The notes beneath the pieces are model-generated. The model searched no databases, was not told the DNA's origin, and saw only the letters and a list, made by a program, of their open reading frames with translations. Below, piece after piece: positions 23,201 to 34,770 of a DNA stretch of 64,000 bases; position 1 is the first letter of the stretch; every line of letters begins with the position of its first letter. The position numbers and the translations under genes were made by a program. The stretch is from NCBI RefSeq assembly GCF_018873765.1, contig NC_057918.1:43439871-43503870 (forward strand), written 5' to 3'. This DNA comes from Telopea speciosissima (lineage: Eukaryota > Streptophyta > Magnoliopsida > Proteales > Proteaceae).

Positions 23201-25190
23201 TTTATATATTGCCTTTTTTTGCTTTTCTTTATAAGCCATCATGTCTCTTTCATAACCACTCTTGATTCCCATAAGTAGTAGGTGAGAGCTTTGAGAGTCA
23301 AAATCTCAACCTTATCTTTGAAGAAGGCAGTGATCGAGGTTGGGTATGTAGTCTGTTCTAAAACTCCTGGATTCGACATATTCTATTCCATAAAGTGGTA
23401 GTTACTAGAAATTCAGAATTTGGTATCATTCGACACTTATACAACTCAGACTATATGGTTACCTCTTTCTACACTTCTTAAGTTTCCTATGCTGTGCAAC
23501 GGGGTTTTGGAAATGTCTGCAGTTTCTGCTTTCCTTATTGTACATCTTGACAAGCTACTATTTATATTCAGTTTAAAGACAACCAGCTGTTATCAAAAAA
23601 AGAAGACAGGACCACACGTAGGACTAGGATCTGATTGAAGGATTTGAAGAAAACTGAGAAACTAAATAGATTCAAAAAATTTAATGCAGTTTTTAAAAAA
23701 ATGGTTTTTCTGTTTTTGCTAAACACTACCCAATGATTGTATTCATGAGGGAATAATTTACTGATTTTAGAAATTAGAGAGGGGAAGAAGAGACGTAAAT
23801 AAACAGGGGTTCTAAAAGATGTCTCGAACTTAGGAAACTCTAATTAAGTGATCGAACTTCACAATAGAATTGCTTGGGTCTACTTATGATTTGCAGGCCA
23901 GAAAATAATATCTTAATAAGGCTAGAGGAGGTATCGTAGGCTGGTTGCTTGTAATTCATATATCTTGAAAAAATATTAGACTATTGTTAGGATTCAAGAG
24001 AGATTAGCAACATAAACACCAAATCTAAGAAGAGACCAACCTAATATGAATAAGATATTGTCAAATGATGCAGGTTGGAAATTGATAGAAAAACAAGGTA
24101 TGTGCTTGGTTTGGAATCAGATAAGCCAAGAAGTAAAGAGGAAGAAGTACGAGAAGAAGGCAAGAAGGAGGACGAGAAGAAATTAGAATGGAGAAGAACG
24201 AGCGGAGTTCACACATGTGATGAATAGCTCATACGAGTTGAGCGAGGACATGCACCAGGATACTAAACAAACAATTGATTCAATCCATTCAACTCAAGTA
24301 TGTTCAATGGGTTACAATTTTATATAAAGAAGAACAAAAAAAAAAGACTCATAATCATATCCTAAAACAGAAGTTAAGAACTACTTGAACTCTATTCCCT
24401 TAAAGAGAGGATTTTTATGCCCTTTTCTGCTTGTCCTTTTTCTCCCCCATCTTCAAAGTAGTTGAGTGACCTTGATTGTGGCTCTAACTAGTTTTTAAAA
24501 TGCATTGAATGGCATTGTAACATCACCTTTCACTAACAGATTGTTTCTTTTGTGTTTCTCTTTTTCTTATGCCATTGCGTAAGATTGACTCAGTGGGCAA
24601 GGTCAGAGAGGTGGTTGGTTGCTCCTGCTGTGTCGTTGTAAAGGTGAGTAAAAACTACAATGAAGTTCATGTTAACCCATTTTCTAGTTTAGCATAAATC
24701 TGATTTCTTTCTCTTATGGTTTCCCATCTTCCTACTGATGTGCAGGACTATAGGGAAGAATTTGAGGGTCTTAATATCGTCCAGGAGTATGTGAAATCAT
24801 ATTATGTTAATGCACTAAGAATTGAAAGATATATTGTTTGAGGTTTTTGACCTGGAGTCGATCAATGGGAACCTTTCTTTTTATTTTTCCCTTTTGTTAT
24901 TTGTGGTTGATAATTAGAATGGACTAAATACAGTTATTTTTTGTTGGTGGTTGTGAACCAAGAGGGTTTTATCATTTTTTCTTGTTAAGTTGAGATTGAA
25001 TTAATACTTTTTTAATGTTTGGTATTTCATATTAGTGGATGTTGGGCATTAGTAAAATTACTGCTTTGTGGATTAATGTGTATTTTTATGGTCTGAAATT
25101 AATATATATTATATATGAAACAGGGGGGGTAGGGTGGTCATGCAGGCTGTGCTGCAACACAGAGAACAGATTCTTAAAAAAAAAAAATAT
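20225..25190. other. long stretch without a recognised gene
   Basis: The stretch between the CACTA ORFs and the CACTA terminus holds AT-rich DNA, a (TC)n run near 22087, and a piece with CTGCTCAC/GTGAGC phrases ending in ACCAAACACGGCC around 21680-21830 that resembles small inverted-repeat elements. A short exon-like block at about 24580-24840 is listed separately. Many chance ORFs of 60-90 codons occur; none shows a motif I recognise. It may be CACTA interior filled by later insertions. Confidence 0.4.
24582..24840 (+). other. unrecognised two-exon coding-like block
   Basis: An open block reads LRKIDSVGKVREVVGCSCC, then VVVK, and ends at a good donor (AAG|GTGAGT, about 24641). After about 100 bp a good acceptor (TGTGCAG|GAC, about 24744) opens DYREEFEGLNIVQEYVK in the matching phase, ending in a TGA at about 24838. 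The two pieces join without a frame change, which is unlikely by chance. I do not recognise the protein. It may be a captured host-gene fragment or the last exons of a transposon gene. Confidence 0.3.
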
Positions 25191-25193
25191 TAC

Positions 25194-25660
25194 TTTTGAC
25201 GGCGTTATCTAACAAACGTCGCAATAAGAAAAGCCACCATATCTGACGGCGTTTAAGAAACGCCGCTGCCATATGTTTTACCGGCGTTTATAAACAACTG
25301 CCGCAAACAACATATATTCAGCAACATATACCGGCGTTTAAGACACGCCGCCATAGGGTATTTTCCCGGCGTTTATGTAAACATGCCGCAAATAAATAAT
25401 ATTATACCAACGTTTACCAATCTATAGCGGCGCATCCCAAAACGCCGTGATAAAGTATATATGGTGACATTTACTAACAAACGTCGGCGAAAGTATACCT
25501 ACACGGGCATATCTCATAAACGCCGTGATACATTTCCGGCGGTACATTTGACGACATATGTGCGGTGTTTATTACAAACGCCGCTGAATCATATAGCGGC
25601 ATTTTTCTAAGCTATGGCGGCACTTACAAAACGCCGCAAAAGACGCATTTTTTTGTAGTG
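25194..25660 (+). mobile_element. CACTA 3' terminus with hairpin-rich subterminal array
   Basis: The right end reads TTTTTTTGTAGTG, the complement of the CACTACAAAAAAA terminus of CACTA elements. Inside it lie about ten degenerate units, each pairing CGGCGTTT with a nearby AAACGCCG (for example at 25245-25265, 25320-25345 and 25420-25450). Such repeated subterminal motifs are the usual binding sites of the CACTA DNA-binding protein. The array is on the expected downstream side of the transposase genes at 14548-20160, so it may be their 3' end; the matching 5' array was not found. Confidence 0.65.
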
Positions 25661-26165
25661 GGTATAGTTGTATAGTATGACCTTCTTTGACTTTATCTCT
25701 TCCTCCCCACCCCCCCCCCCCCCCAAAAAAAATAAAAAATGGAAGTAGTGAAATAGAAATTATACCTTTTTAATGCCAACCATTGTTAGTTTTTAGTATA
25801 TGTTGATAATTATTATTATTATTGTCCAATAGATAAGAAAAAGTTAACTTTATGAATTTGGTTATTACTAATATATGGTGAACAAACTAGTTGCAATTAA
25901 GTATTTGTAACTACGGACTCTTTCAATATTCATCAAATATGAAGCTTTGAAAATTCTGTATGAGCTCATAGTTAGTATTTGAATAACCTAGATCTTATTA
26001 TCTACCATTTACGTAGTTAGAGATAAGAATATTCAAGACCAAGCATTACAATTGATAATTACTCAAGATTCAAGAAGATTAATTGATTAAATAAGATAAA
26101 AAAAATCTGCAGAAGAATTCAAACCACTTTGCAAATTAAAATGTAGTAAGTCACAAGCACATACC
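25661..26165. other. AT-rich spacer
   Basis: It contains a long C run followed by A residues (about 25708-25735) and otherwise AT-rich DNA. No gene or repeat structure was recognised. Confidence 0.5.
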
Positions 26166-26167
26166 AG

Positions 26168-26966
26168 TAAAAGCTCAATAGTAGAAGATGGTGAATCATT
26201 ATCAGTCGTCTCACTCCTTAAAATTGACTCTGAACTGCCAATTGAAAGTCGCGATGAACAGTCTGAACTCTGAGAAGAAAATCTAATTGGTTTTTGTATT
26301 CCTAAAGCCTCTCCTCTGGAGAAGATGCCTTTTGTTCCCTTCCTGTTGAACTCTCAGTATTTCTTTTATGAGATGAAAAAGCTCGTCGGAATAGGTCCTG
26401 AACTGGATTAGTAAGTTTTGTAGGGACTTTAGTAGTGTCACTTATGGTAGATGTACCTCGTTGGATTTGATTCTGAACTGGACTTCTTGGCCAACTACTA
26501 CCACCAGCACCATGGCTGAATGATTTGGGAAGTTGTATATTTCTCGGTTGATCTAGTTGGCGAATTATCCTCATAGGACTATCCAGGACTGATGGAGCCT
26601 TTATTGCAGTTTCCTCTGAAATACCTTCCCTGTTGGGTTTGGTTCCAATTTTAAGTTTTCATGATAGTCAAATTTGAAAAGAGAAAAAAATAAAAAAATA
26701 AATAAGAAAAACTATGAAGATAATTATATCCTGCAGGGTCATGAAACAGACAGATTCAAGAAACTAAAAATATAATTAAAAAGTATTATTAATGATGTGA
26801 TGGCTAATTTGACAGTCTTAAAAAAATGGAAAAACATTAAGGGAAAAAAATAAGAATACCTCTTGTCTCTTGAGGATGAGATGCCGTTTGCAGACAAACC
26901 AAATATGGCAGGAAACTAGGGCCTCATTGTAGACAAAGATTGCTTTCTTAGATTCCAGCTTTTCCA
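26168..26966 (-). pseudogene. unrecognised plant gene remnant, two exon-like blocks
   Basis: Read leftward, block 1 (about 26966-26875) follows an acceptor (ATATTTCAG) and encodes phrases such as SWNLRKQSLSTMRP and, after a stop, FPAIFGLSANGISSSRDK, ending at a GT donor. Block 2 (about 26622-26168) starts after CCAACAG and encodes APSVLDSPMRIIRQLDQPRN, PKSFSHGAGGSSWPRSPVQN, PVQDLFRRAFSSHKR. One base shift near 26320 leads to LGIQKPIRFSSQSSDCSSRL and a Ser-rich tail ending at a GTATGT donor. The composition (Ser, Pro, Arg rich, no hydrophobic core) is that of a disordered plant protein. The stop and the frameshift suggest decay. I cannot name the family. Confidence 0.4.
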
Positions 26967-27296
26967 TTTTCCTGAAATATAATAGAGCTTAATTGGGTAA
27001 GTGATTTGTCTCATAACATATATGGGTTAGCAAAGTGACTTATTTTCTTGTAATTCTTGTAAAACACATCTCAGGTACCTGATAGACTTTGATCCATAAA
27101 TGTGTCAAGTTTATAAAAATTCAACTAATCTTGCAGGTTGGTTGATAGTTCAAATTGGCTCATAATGTTTCTCATGACCCTTGTCTCCCCCCCCCCCCAT
27201 TCTTTCAAAATCAATGTTGGGGTCTAGAGCAAGAGGGCACAATTTGTCAAGACCATGACCCATCTCAAAACTTGTGGTACTGGTTGCCACATGAAT

Positions 27297-27600
27297 ATAT
27301 TAAGCTTTCATCTTAAAACCGATTGGTTCAAAGTGGGATGGCCTCTTGTGGATCTTATACTTGATAGTTGGAGCACTCACAGTCGATGTGGGATTATTAC
27401 CTCAGTATTACCCCTTACGTGTAGGCCTCTTCTGGGCTCTGTCTTCGTGGGCAAAGTATGGCCCATTATCGACGGAGGCCCAACATACCCGCTTTGATAC
27501 CATATTAAGCTTCCATCTTAAAACCAAATAGTTCAAAGTGGGGTGGCTTCTTGTGGCTCTTATACTTGATAGTTGAAGCACCCACAGCCAATGTGGGATT
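27297..27600 (-). repeat. TRIM-like element (two short direct repeats)
   Basis: Two copies of about 98 bp (27297-27394 and 27503-27600) share ATATTAAGCTTYCATCTTAAAACC, GTGGCTCTTATACTTGATAG-like and GATGTGGGATT-like phrases. The roughly 108 bp between them contains, on the minus strand, TGGTATCAAAGCGGG directly next to the right copy, close to the TGGTATCAGAGC primer site of copia-type and TRIM elements. The right copy abuts the gypsy LTR at 27601, so the outer part of that repeat may be lost. It does not code for a protein. Confidence 0.55.
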
Positions 27601-28313
27601 TGATGAGGCATAAAACACCCCACCTATCAGAGGCTACCACGTGGCCGACCCGACCTCAGTCCGAGAATCGAGTTGGGCCGAGCAGGAAATTTGGCCGACC
27701 CCATATCCAATAAGTCACCTGACAAAGCTTGTTTTGAGCGAGCTAGCCGGTGGCTGAGGCCGAGATTATACGGGTCAGCCATAGACACCTAGCCGAGCTC
27801 ATGGCCGAGACCAACCTCCCGAGCTCGACCTCCATTGCCGACCCCATGGGCCGACCTCGTAAGCTGAGCCCTCCTCCATTGAAGCTCTCATAGCCCCCCA
27901 CCGGGGATCTCCGGGCCACGTCAGCACATCCCGAGAATCACGGGATAAGGACCGAGCCACGATCCCAGCGCGACATGGAATCGCACCACACATGGACTCT
28001 TACCTTAATAAGAGTCCGACCCCGAAAATAACTCTCCACTCCGCTCTACGTGAGAGAACCTTCCGAAAGAAGGACTCCTACCATACTAGGACTCTTCCAA
28101 ACCGTCTCATCTCCTCCTTACCCTATAAATACCGAGGTATGGAGCACTATTCCGCATCTGGCTTTCTACTACACAGTTACGCTGTCGCGATGGAGACCTG
28201 ACTTGAGCATCGGAGAGTCCTAGGCCGGAGCCACACCAGCCCTCTTGCGCTCATTGCTTGGTTTTTGCAGGTTCATCCACGGGCGAACCAAGCACCGGAG
28301 GTTTTCACACGCA
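27601..28313 (+). repeat. 5' LTR of the Tat element
   Basis: It starts TGATGAGGCATAAAAC and ends near TTTTCACACGCA, followed by a few bases and the primer site. A TATA-like CCTATAAATACC at about 28120-28131 fits the U3 promoter, and the CATCGGAGAGTCCTAGGCCG phrase downstream is shared with the LTRs at 6055, 10075 and, in part, 38637. It is GC-rich with many GCCGA words. No second copy is in the window. Confidence 0.75.
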
Positions 28314-28319
28314 ATGATT

Positions 28320-28339
28320 TGGCGCCTGTCTGTGGGAAC
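28320..28339 (+). other. primer binding site
   Basis: TGGCGCCTGTCTGTGGGAAC lies a few bases after the LTR end. It starts with TGG as expected for pairing with a tRNA CCA tail, and matches the site of the related element at 6789. Confidence 0.7.
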
Positions 28340-28386
28340 GACATCAGCAAGCATCGTCGTTTCTGCCAATTCCCAGAGCAATAATA

Positions 28387-30579
28387 ATGGTGCACACGAG
28401 GTCAGGACAGCATGGCTCTACTTCCCGTACGGAGGAGCCGCAACCCGTTGTGCAGGCGAGGCGATCACCGCCCGAAGCCTCTCGGCGGGGATAAGCGAAG
28501 ACCCCTAGGGCAGGTGGTGCGCAGCCCATCACGGGCACCATTCCCCTCCAGAGCGGGAATGGGGAGGTGCGCTAACCACGGCCGCGGCTAGCCGAGTGAC
28601 AGCCGAGCCAAGTTTGGACGGGAATGGCCTACCAAGACCGCCACCCTTGCCGGAGAGTTTGGACCCGAAGCCCCGGCAAATAATCGACAGGTTATGGATT
28701 TGCAGCTGCAGATGCTCCACACCAACGAGATACTGCGCGCCTTCATGAACCAGATGGCCCGAGGCTGGCTGATGGGCCAGCCGTCGGCCGCGCTCTCTCC
28801 AGCTCCGGTCCGCGCTGAAAGAAACTTGCAGCAAAATGGTGGCCGGCGTAGGGCCGAGCCGAGTCGGGCTGCGTCCTTGCACCCGTCTCGTCAGAAGACT
28901 CCACCTCCGCGCCCCAGTAGAGGCGCTCGGCGGGGTGAACAAGAACATCGCCAAAGCCCGCGAACAGGGCAGGAAATTGAACCGACCGGCTCTGTAGCAA
29001 GGAGGTCGGTATTTTTTGGATGGATCGGAGAGGACGAACCGCCGAGGAGATTCCGAGAACAAAGGAAAGACCCGGTTGAAAGGCGCGCGCCGAGACACGG
29101 AGAAGGATCGCGTCATACTCCCGGCGTCGAGCTCACCTCCCGAGAAGAACAACAGGGGAGCCCCGAGGGTCCAACTTCCAAGAAGAAAAAGAACAAGGAA
29201 GGATGGTGAGGACCGAGCTGACCAGAATGGCCGACTACAGCGGGACGACCGACCCTATCGACCCCGGGCCGAGGAGTCGGTTGGCCGAGCACCTGAAACC
29301 GAGCTGGAGAAGCGGCTACGAGATTTGGCCGAGCAAGTGGAGGGGTTGAAGAAACAAGCGACCCCGGATGCCTACTCTTTGGTGGGCGTCACCCGTATCC
29401 TCCCGAGATCATGACGCGCCGCTACCCAATGGTTTCAAACCTCCCCGTTCGACCGAACTGACAGACGACCGACCCGGCAGATCACATCAACTACTTTAAT
29501 GCGATGATGACCATGTACGGGGAACCGAGATCGTCTCTTGCCGAGCCTTCCCTGCATCCCTCAAGGGCGCGGCGACCTCATGGTTCTCCTGGTTGCCGTC
29601 GAATTCCATAAAAAGCTTCGCTCAACTCTGCCGAGCCTTTGTCACGCGCTTCCAGAGTAGTATGAAACATAAGAAGACCACGGTCAACCTCCTCAGTGTG
29701 AAGCAAAGGCCCGACGAGTCGATCCGAGCATTCGTCTCCCGCTTCAACAAGGAATCCTTGGACATCAAGGATTTGGATGAGGCCACGGCCCATATGGCTA
29801 TGAGCAACGGATTGGCCGACATGGACCTTATCAAGGACTTGCCCCGGAAGCCGACAAAAAACCTGGCCGAGCTCTTGGAGAGGTGCAACGAGTTCGCAAA
29901 TATGGCCGAGGTCCTCCAAGCCCGGAAGGGCAACGAGGTCGTATCGACAAGAAAAGGCCGACAATAGACGATAGAAGGGAAGACAAAAGGCCAAAGACGG
30001 ATCGCCGAGCTGACAGGTCGGATCGAGCACGGAGCCCCGACTACACGCCACTGAATGCGTCTCGCAAGGAGATCCTGATGCAAATATAAGATGGGGGGTA
30101 CATCCGCCGACCCCGACCGATGCAAGCGAGGTCATCTTGAAATCCCAACAAATATTGCCAATTCCACAAGGACACCGGTCACAACACCGAAGATTGTTAT
30201 CAGCTGAAAAGAGAAATCGAAGAGCTGATAAAAGCGGGCCACTTGAAGCGATATGTCAAAGGAGGCCGAGAAGATCGTGGAGGTCGGCGGCCTGATGACC
30301 GAGATCAAAGAAGAGCCGAGCCTAAGGCCGAAAATAGGCGAGTTGAAAGAGACGATGACAAGGTCCGAGCCGAGAAGAAGGAGGACGGATCCGGGCCGAG
30401 CAATGACAAGGGAGCCCCCATATACACTATCCTCGGAGGGCCCGGGCAAGAGAGTACTCGAAAGGCTAAGGCAAACGCTCGCTTCATCGGAGTAGCCGAG
30501 ATGCCCGCCAAGAAACTCAAGCCGGCGGTGACGATCTCCTTCACCGGCCGACCTCGAAGGTATAAGTTTACCTCATGAC
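28387..30579 (+). pseudogene. gag polyprotein, frameshifted
   Basis: The start ATG at 28387 (MVHTRSGQHG) mirrors the gag start of the element at 6055. The frame stops by 28509, and the protein continues in other frames: Arg/Pro-rich linker (28694-29209), TELEKRLRDLAEQVEGLKKQ (about 29300), and the gag core (29593-29967, FAQLCRAFVTRFQSS, SIRAFVSRFNKES, LADMDLIKDLP). A zinc knuckle reads [15 protein letters not shown] at about 30150-30195, followed by a charged linker and TISFTGRP, where a one-base shift leads into the protease frame. At least four frameshifts are needed to read it through. Gag packages the RNA; the continuity into protease suggests a gag-pol fusion, as in this lineage. Confidence 0.8.
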
Positions 30580-33500
30580 GATGCTTTAGTGGTGCAGGTA
30601 GAAATTGCGAACAGGCCCGTCCACCGTGTATTGGTCGATACCGGCGCATCCGTGGACCTTATGTCACTAGAAGCGTACCGGCAATTTGGCTTCGGCGACG
30701 ATGCGCTCAAGCCCGAAGGCACCTCGCTTCACAGGTTCTCGGGAGCGGCCGCGACCATCAAGGGCTCGATCGATCTACTAGTCACAATTGGGCAAGCTCC
30801 ATGCCAGGCGACGATCCAAGTCAAATTCATGGTGGTACGGTCGGTAGTGGCTTTCAATGCCATACTCGGCCGTCCTTCATTGACCGCCCTCCAAGCCATC
30901 ATCTCCCCGACTCACTTGAAAATGAAGTTCCCCACCGAGAACGGTGTCGGCGAGGTCCGAGGCGATCAGAAGCAGGCACGAGAGTGTTACGCTACTTTCA
31001 TCAAGCAAAACAAGGGTAATGTTCGAGGAATGGCCATGTGCGTCGAGCATCTCCCAGAAGATCAGCGGGATGAGCTTATCGAGAGAAGAGGACGACCCGT
31101 GGAAGACCTGACCCCACTTCATCTCAGCGAAGATGACCCAGCAAAGGTGGTCCAGCTCGGATCACTACTAAATGAAGATCAAAGGTGGCGGCTCGAAGTT
31201 TTCTTAAAAGCGAACGCCGATGTCTTCGCCTGGTCAGCCGCTGACATGTCAGGCATACCCAGACATATAGCCGAGCACCGACTCCATGTGGATCCGGGTC
31301 GAAAACCAATCCGGCAGAAGAGAAGGAACTACGCACTTGATCGACAAACTGCAATCAAAGAAGAGGTGGAGAAGCTTCGCCGATCAGGATTCATCCGAGA
31401 GGAGAAATTCCCGACCTGGTTGGCTAACGTCGTCATGGTCCCTAAACCGAACGGGAAGTAGAGAATGTGTGTTGACTACACCGACCTCAACAAGGCTTGC
31501 CCAAAAGATGAATACCCATTACCTCGGATCGACCTCTTGATCTACGCCACGGCAGGTCACGAGATGCTGAGCTTCATGGACGCGTACTCCGGCTACAACC
31601 AAATCATGATGCATGAGGAGGACGAGTCGTACACAGCCTTCCGAACTGACCAAGAGAATTTCTGCTACAAGGTCATGCCGTTCGGACTGAAGAACGCCGG
31701 AGCGACATACCAGCGCCTCGTGAACTATATATTCCACGGGTAGATCGGAAAGAGCATGGAAGTCTACGTGGACGACATGTTGGTGAAAAGTTTGAAGGTC
31801 GAGCACCACTTGGCCGACCTGGAAGAAGCCTTCGGCGTATTGCGGAAGAACCAGATGAAGCTGAATCCCGCCAAGTGTACATTCGGCGTAACCTCGGGAA
31901 AATTCCTCGGCTTCATGGTCTCTATCAGAGGCATCGAAGCCAATCCGGCAAAAATCAGAGCCATCCAAGAGATGAGTCCTCCAAGGACGATCCGAGAAGT
32001 ACAGAGCCTAAACGGACGTGTGGCGGCGTTGGCGCGATTCATGTCGAGATCGGGCGACAAGTGCCTACCGTTCTTTAAGGCCCTAAAGAATATCCGGAAC
32101 CCAAAAGACTTTATCTGGTCGTCCGAATGCCAGGAAGCTTTTGAAGAGCTGAAGAAATATTTGGAGAACCCGCCTCTTCTCAGCCGACCTGAACCAAAAG
32201 AGGAGCTTCAAATCTACTTAGCCGCCACTCCCGTAGCGGTCAGTGCGGTGTTGATCAGAGAAGAGAGTCGAACTCAAAGGCCGATATACTATATCAGCCA
32301 CGTTCTTGTTGATGCCGAGACAAGGTATTCCGGGTTCGAGAAGGTAGCATTCGCTCTAGTCATGGCTGCAAGGAAACTAAGGCCGTACTTCCAAGCTCAT
32401 CCGATCGCGGTACTGACCGACCAGCCACTCAAGAAGATATTGCAAAAACCCGACGTTTCGGGACGGCTGATTTCCTGGGCGGTTGAGCTAAGTGAATACG
32501 ATATAAGCTATCGACCGAGGACGGCGATAAAAGGACAAGCCCTTGCCGACTTCATCGCCGAATGCACGGGTTCCGAACATGAGGCCGGAGAAGAAAAGAC
32601 AGTCGAGGAGGTTGGGGCTACGGCCGACCCGATTTGGACCATGAATGTCGACGGCTCAAGCAACTCCGGAGGAAGCGGGGCCGGCCTAATACTTGTAAGC
32701 CCCGAAGGCTTTCTGGTCCAATATGCCCTAAGGTTCAAGTTTCCCGCCTCAAACAACGAGGCTGAGTATGAAGCCCTTCTAGCTGGACTTCGAGTCAGCA
32801 AAGCTATGGGCATAAAGCGGTTGAAGGTGCGAGGAGACTCCCAACTTGTGGTCAACCAGGTCAACGGAGACTACGAGGCGAAAGACGAAAGGATGATAGC
32901 ATACCTGGGCCGAGCCCAAGATCTGATCTCCGAGTTCGAGCACTTTGAGATGACTCGAATACCGAGAAAAGAGAATGCCGCGGAGGACTCCTTATCCAGG
33001 TTGGCCGAGGCCGACCTCCAATACCTGAGCCGGTCAGTATACATAGAAATATTGGAGAAGCCATCCTTACAAGAAGAAAGCGTAAAGCACATTAAAGAGG
33101 ACGGGCCGACCTGGTTGGACCCCATTGTCAACTACTTGGAGAATGACCTGCTCCCAGGGAACCGAGACGAAGCAAGGAAGGTCAAGATCCGAGCTTCCAA
33201 GTACTCGATGATCGACGGAGTACTCTACAAAAGGGCAATCTCGGCCCCTCTTCTCCGATGTTTGGGACCGAAGGGGGCCGAGTATGCACTAGCCGAGGTG
33301 CATGAGGGAATATGCGGGAGTCACATGGGCGGCCGAGCTCTTGCATACAAGATACTTCGGCAAGGATTCTATTGGCCAAAAATGCAAGAAGAGGCCATGA
33401 GATACGTGAAGATGTGTGAGAAGTGCCAACTGTTCGCGCCAATCCCAAGCCGACCAGCAACAAAGTTAAGCTCAATGCTGAGCCCAATCCCATTCGCTAT

Positions 33501-34304
33501 GTGGGGAATGGACATTCTCGGAGATTTCACCCCGGCATCGGGAAACAAAAAATACGTAGTAGTAGCGATCGATTACTTCACCAAGTGGGTCGAGGCCGAG
33601 CCCCTTGCCACCATCACCGAGAAGAACATGGAGAAATTTTTCCGAGATAAGGTCATCTACCGGTTCGGACTACCGAAAGTTCTCATCACTGATAATGGCG
33701 CACAATTCAACAACCCGGCCTCCCGAGAGTTCTGCGAGCACTTCCACATTGACTTCCGACCCATCTCGGTAGCTCATCCGCAAGCAAATGGACAAGTAGA
33801 AGTGTCCAACTGAACATTACTCGCCGGCATTAAGAGAAGGTTGGATGAGGCCAAGGGGAGATGGGTGTAAGAACTCCAACCGGGGAGAGTCCATTTCACC
33901 TCGCTTATGGGACCGAAGCCCTCGCACCGGTTGAAGTTATGGCCTCATCGTACCGAGTGCTCAACTTCGATGAAAAGACTTATGAAGATGGGCTGAGAGC
34001 AAATCTTGACTTCCTCGATGAAGTCCGAGAAAATGCCCTACTCCGGAACGCGGCGTACAAACAGAAGACGGCAAGCTACTATGATTCAAGAGTCAAAGAG
34101 CGGCATTTCCGTCAAGGGGACCTTGTTCTCAGAAAACTCAGCGCATCCCAGCCGAAGCAACAAGGAAAATTAGCACCAAATTGGGAAGGCCCGTACATAG
34201 TCTCCAAGCAAATTCGCCCTGGCACGTATCGCTTGCAGACTCCGGGGGGCAAGAAGGTACCGAGACCTTGGAACTCGGAAAATTTGAAGAAGTTTTTTCA
34301 ATAA
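30545..34304 (+). pseudogene. pol polyprotein: protease, RT, two RNase H, integrase
   Basis: One frame runs from about 30557 to 33813 with stops at 31459, 31741 and 33811. The aspartic protease shows VLVDTGASVDLMS (about 30630). Reverse transcriptase shows RMCVDYTDLNKACPKDE, FGLKNAGATYQRL and the catalytic YVDDM (31768). The first RNase H follows (HVLVDAETRYSGFEKVAFAL). A second, archaeal-type RNase H reads MNVDGSSNSGGSGAG to LKVRGDSQLVVNQVNG, typical of Tat elements. The integrase shows the HHCC finger (VHEGICGSHM to CEKCQLFA), MDILGD, TDNGAQFNN and AHPQANGQVE. After 33813 a deletion shifts the frame; the C-terminal end (33861-34304, TPTGESPFHLAYGTEAL) follows. The stops replace Trp, Gln and Arg. 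The ATG at 30589 is internal. Confidence 0.9.
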
Positions 34305-34396
34305 TTGAGCATGCTTGTATTCGGCTTCAGTTCCGACATTTGATTCAATAAAGTCTTTTTCTCCAACACTTAACGTATTGGCAAGCTCCCAAGTTG

Positions 34397-34770
34397 AAGT
34401 CGTAAGACCGGTCCTCATAGACCAGGCCGACATCAAAGACCGACCCTCATAGGTCGGCAGCCAAGTCGTAAGACCGGTCCTCATAAACCTGGCCGACATC
34501 AAAGATCGACCCTCATAGGTCGGCAGCCAAGTCGTAAGACCGGTCCTCATAGACCTGGCCGACCTCAAAGACCGACCCTCATAGGTCGGCAGCCAAGTCA
34601 TAAGACCGGTCCTCATAGACCAGGCCGACATCAATGATCGACCATCATAGGTCAACAGCCAAGTCGTAAGACCAGTCCTCATAGGCCAGGCCGACCTCAA
34701 AGACCCGACCCTCGTAGGTCGGTAGCCGAGTCGTAAGACCGGTCCTCATTGACCTGGCCGACCTCTCAAG
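34397..34770 (+). repeat. 66-bp tandem repeat, about 5.7 copies
   Basis: Units start at 34397, 34463, 34529, 34595, 34661 and 34728, with a period of 66 bp (once 67). Each has AAGTCGTAAGACCGGTCCTC and TCATAGGTCGGCAGCC. The minus-strand ORF across the array is a by-product. Tandem repeats between pol and the 3' LTR are known in Tat/Ogre elements and can seed satellite DNA. Confidence 0.95.

Noticed and set aside
25194..25660. A CRISPR-like array because of regularly recurring short palindromes
   Set aside because: Units vary in sequence and spacing, the DNA is from a plant, and the array ends in a CACTA terminus.
28529..29152. Minus-strand ORF of 207 codons
   Set aside because: Antisense of the GC-rich gag linker; no motif, and the gag sense explains the sequence.
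34170..34700. Minus-strand ORF of 176 codons with RTGLTTWLPTYEGRSL repeats
   Set aside because: Produced by the 66-bp array, whose period is a multiple of three; not a gene.
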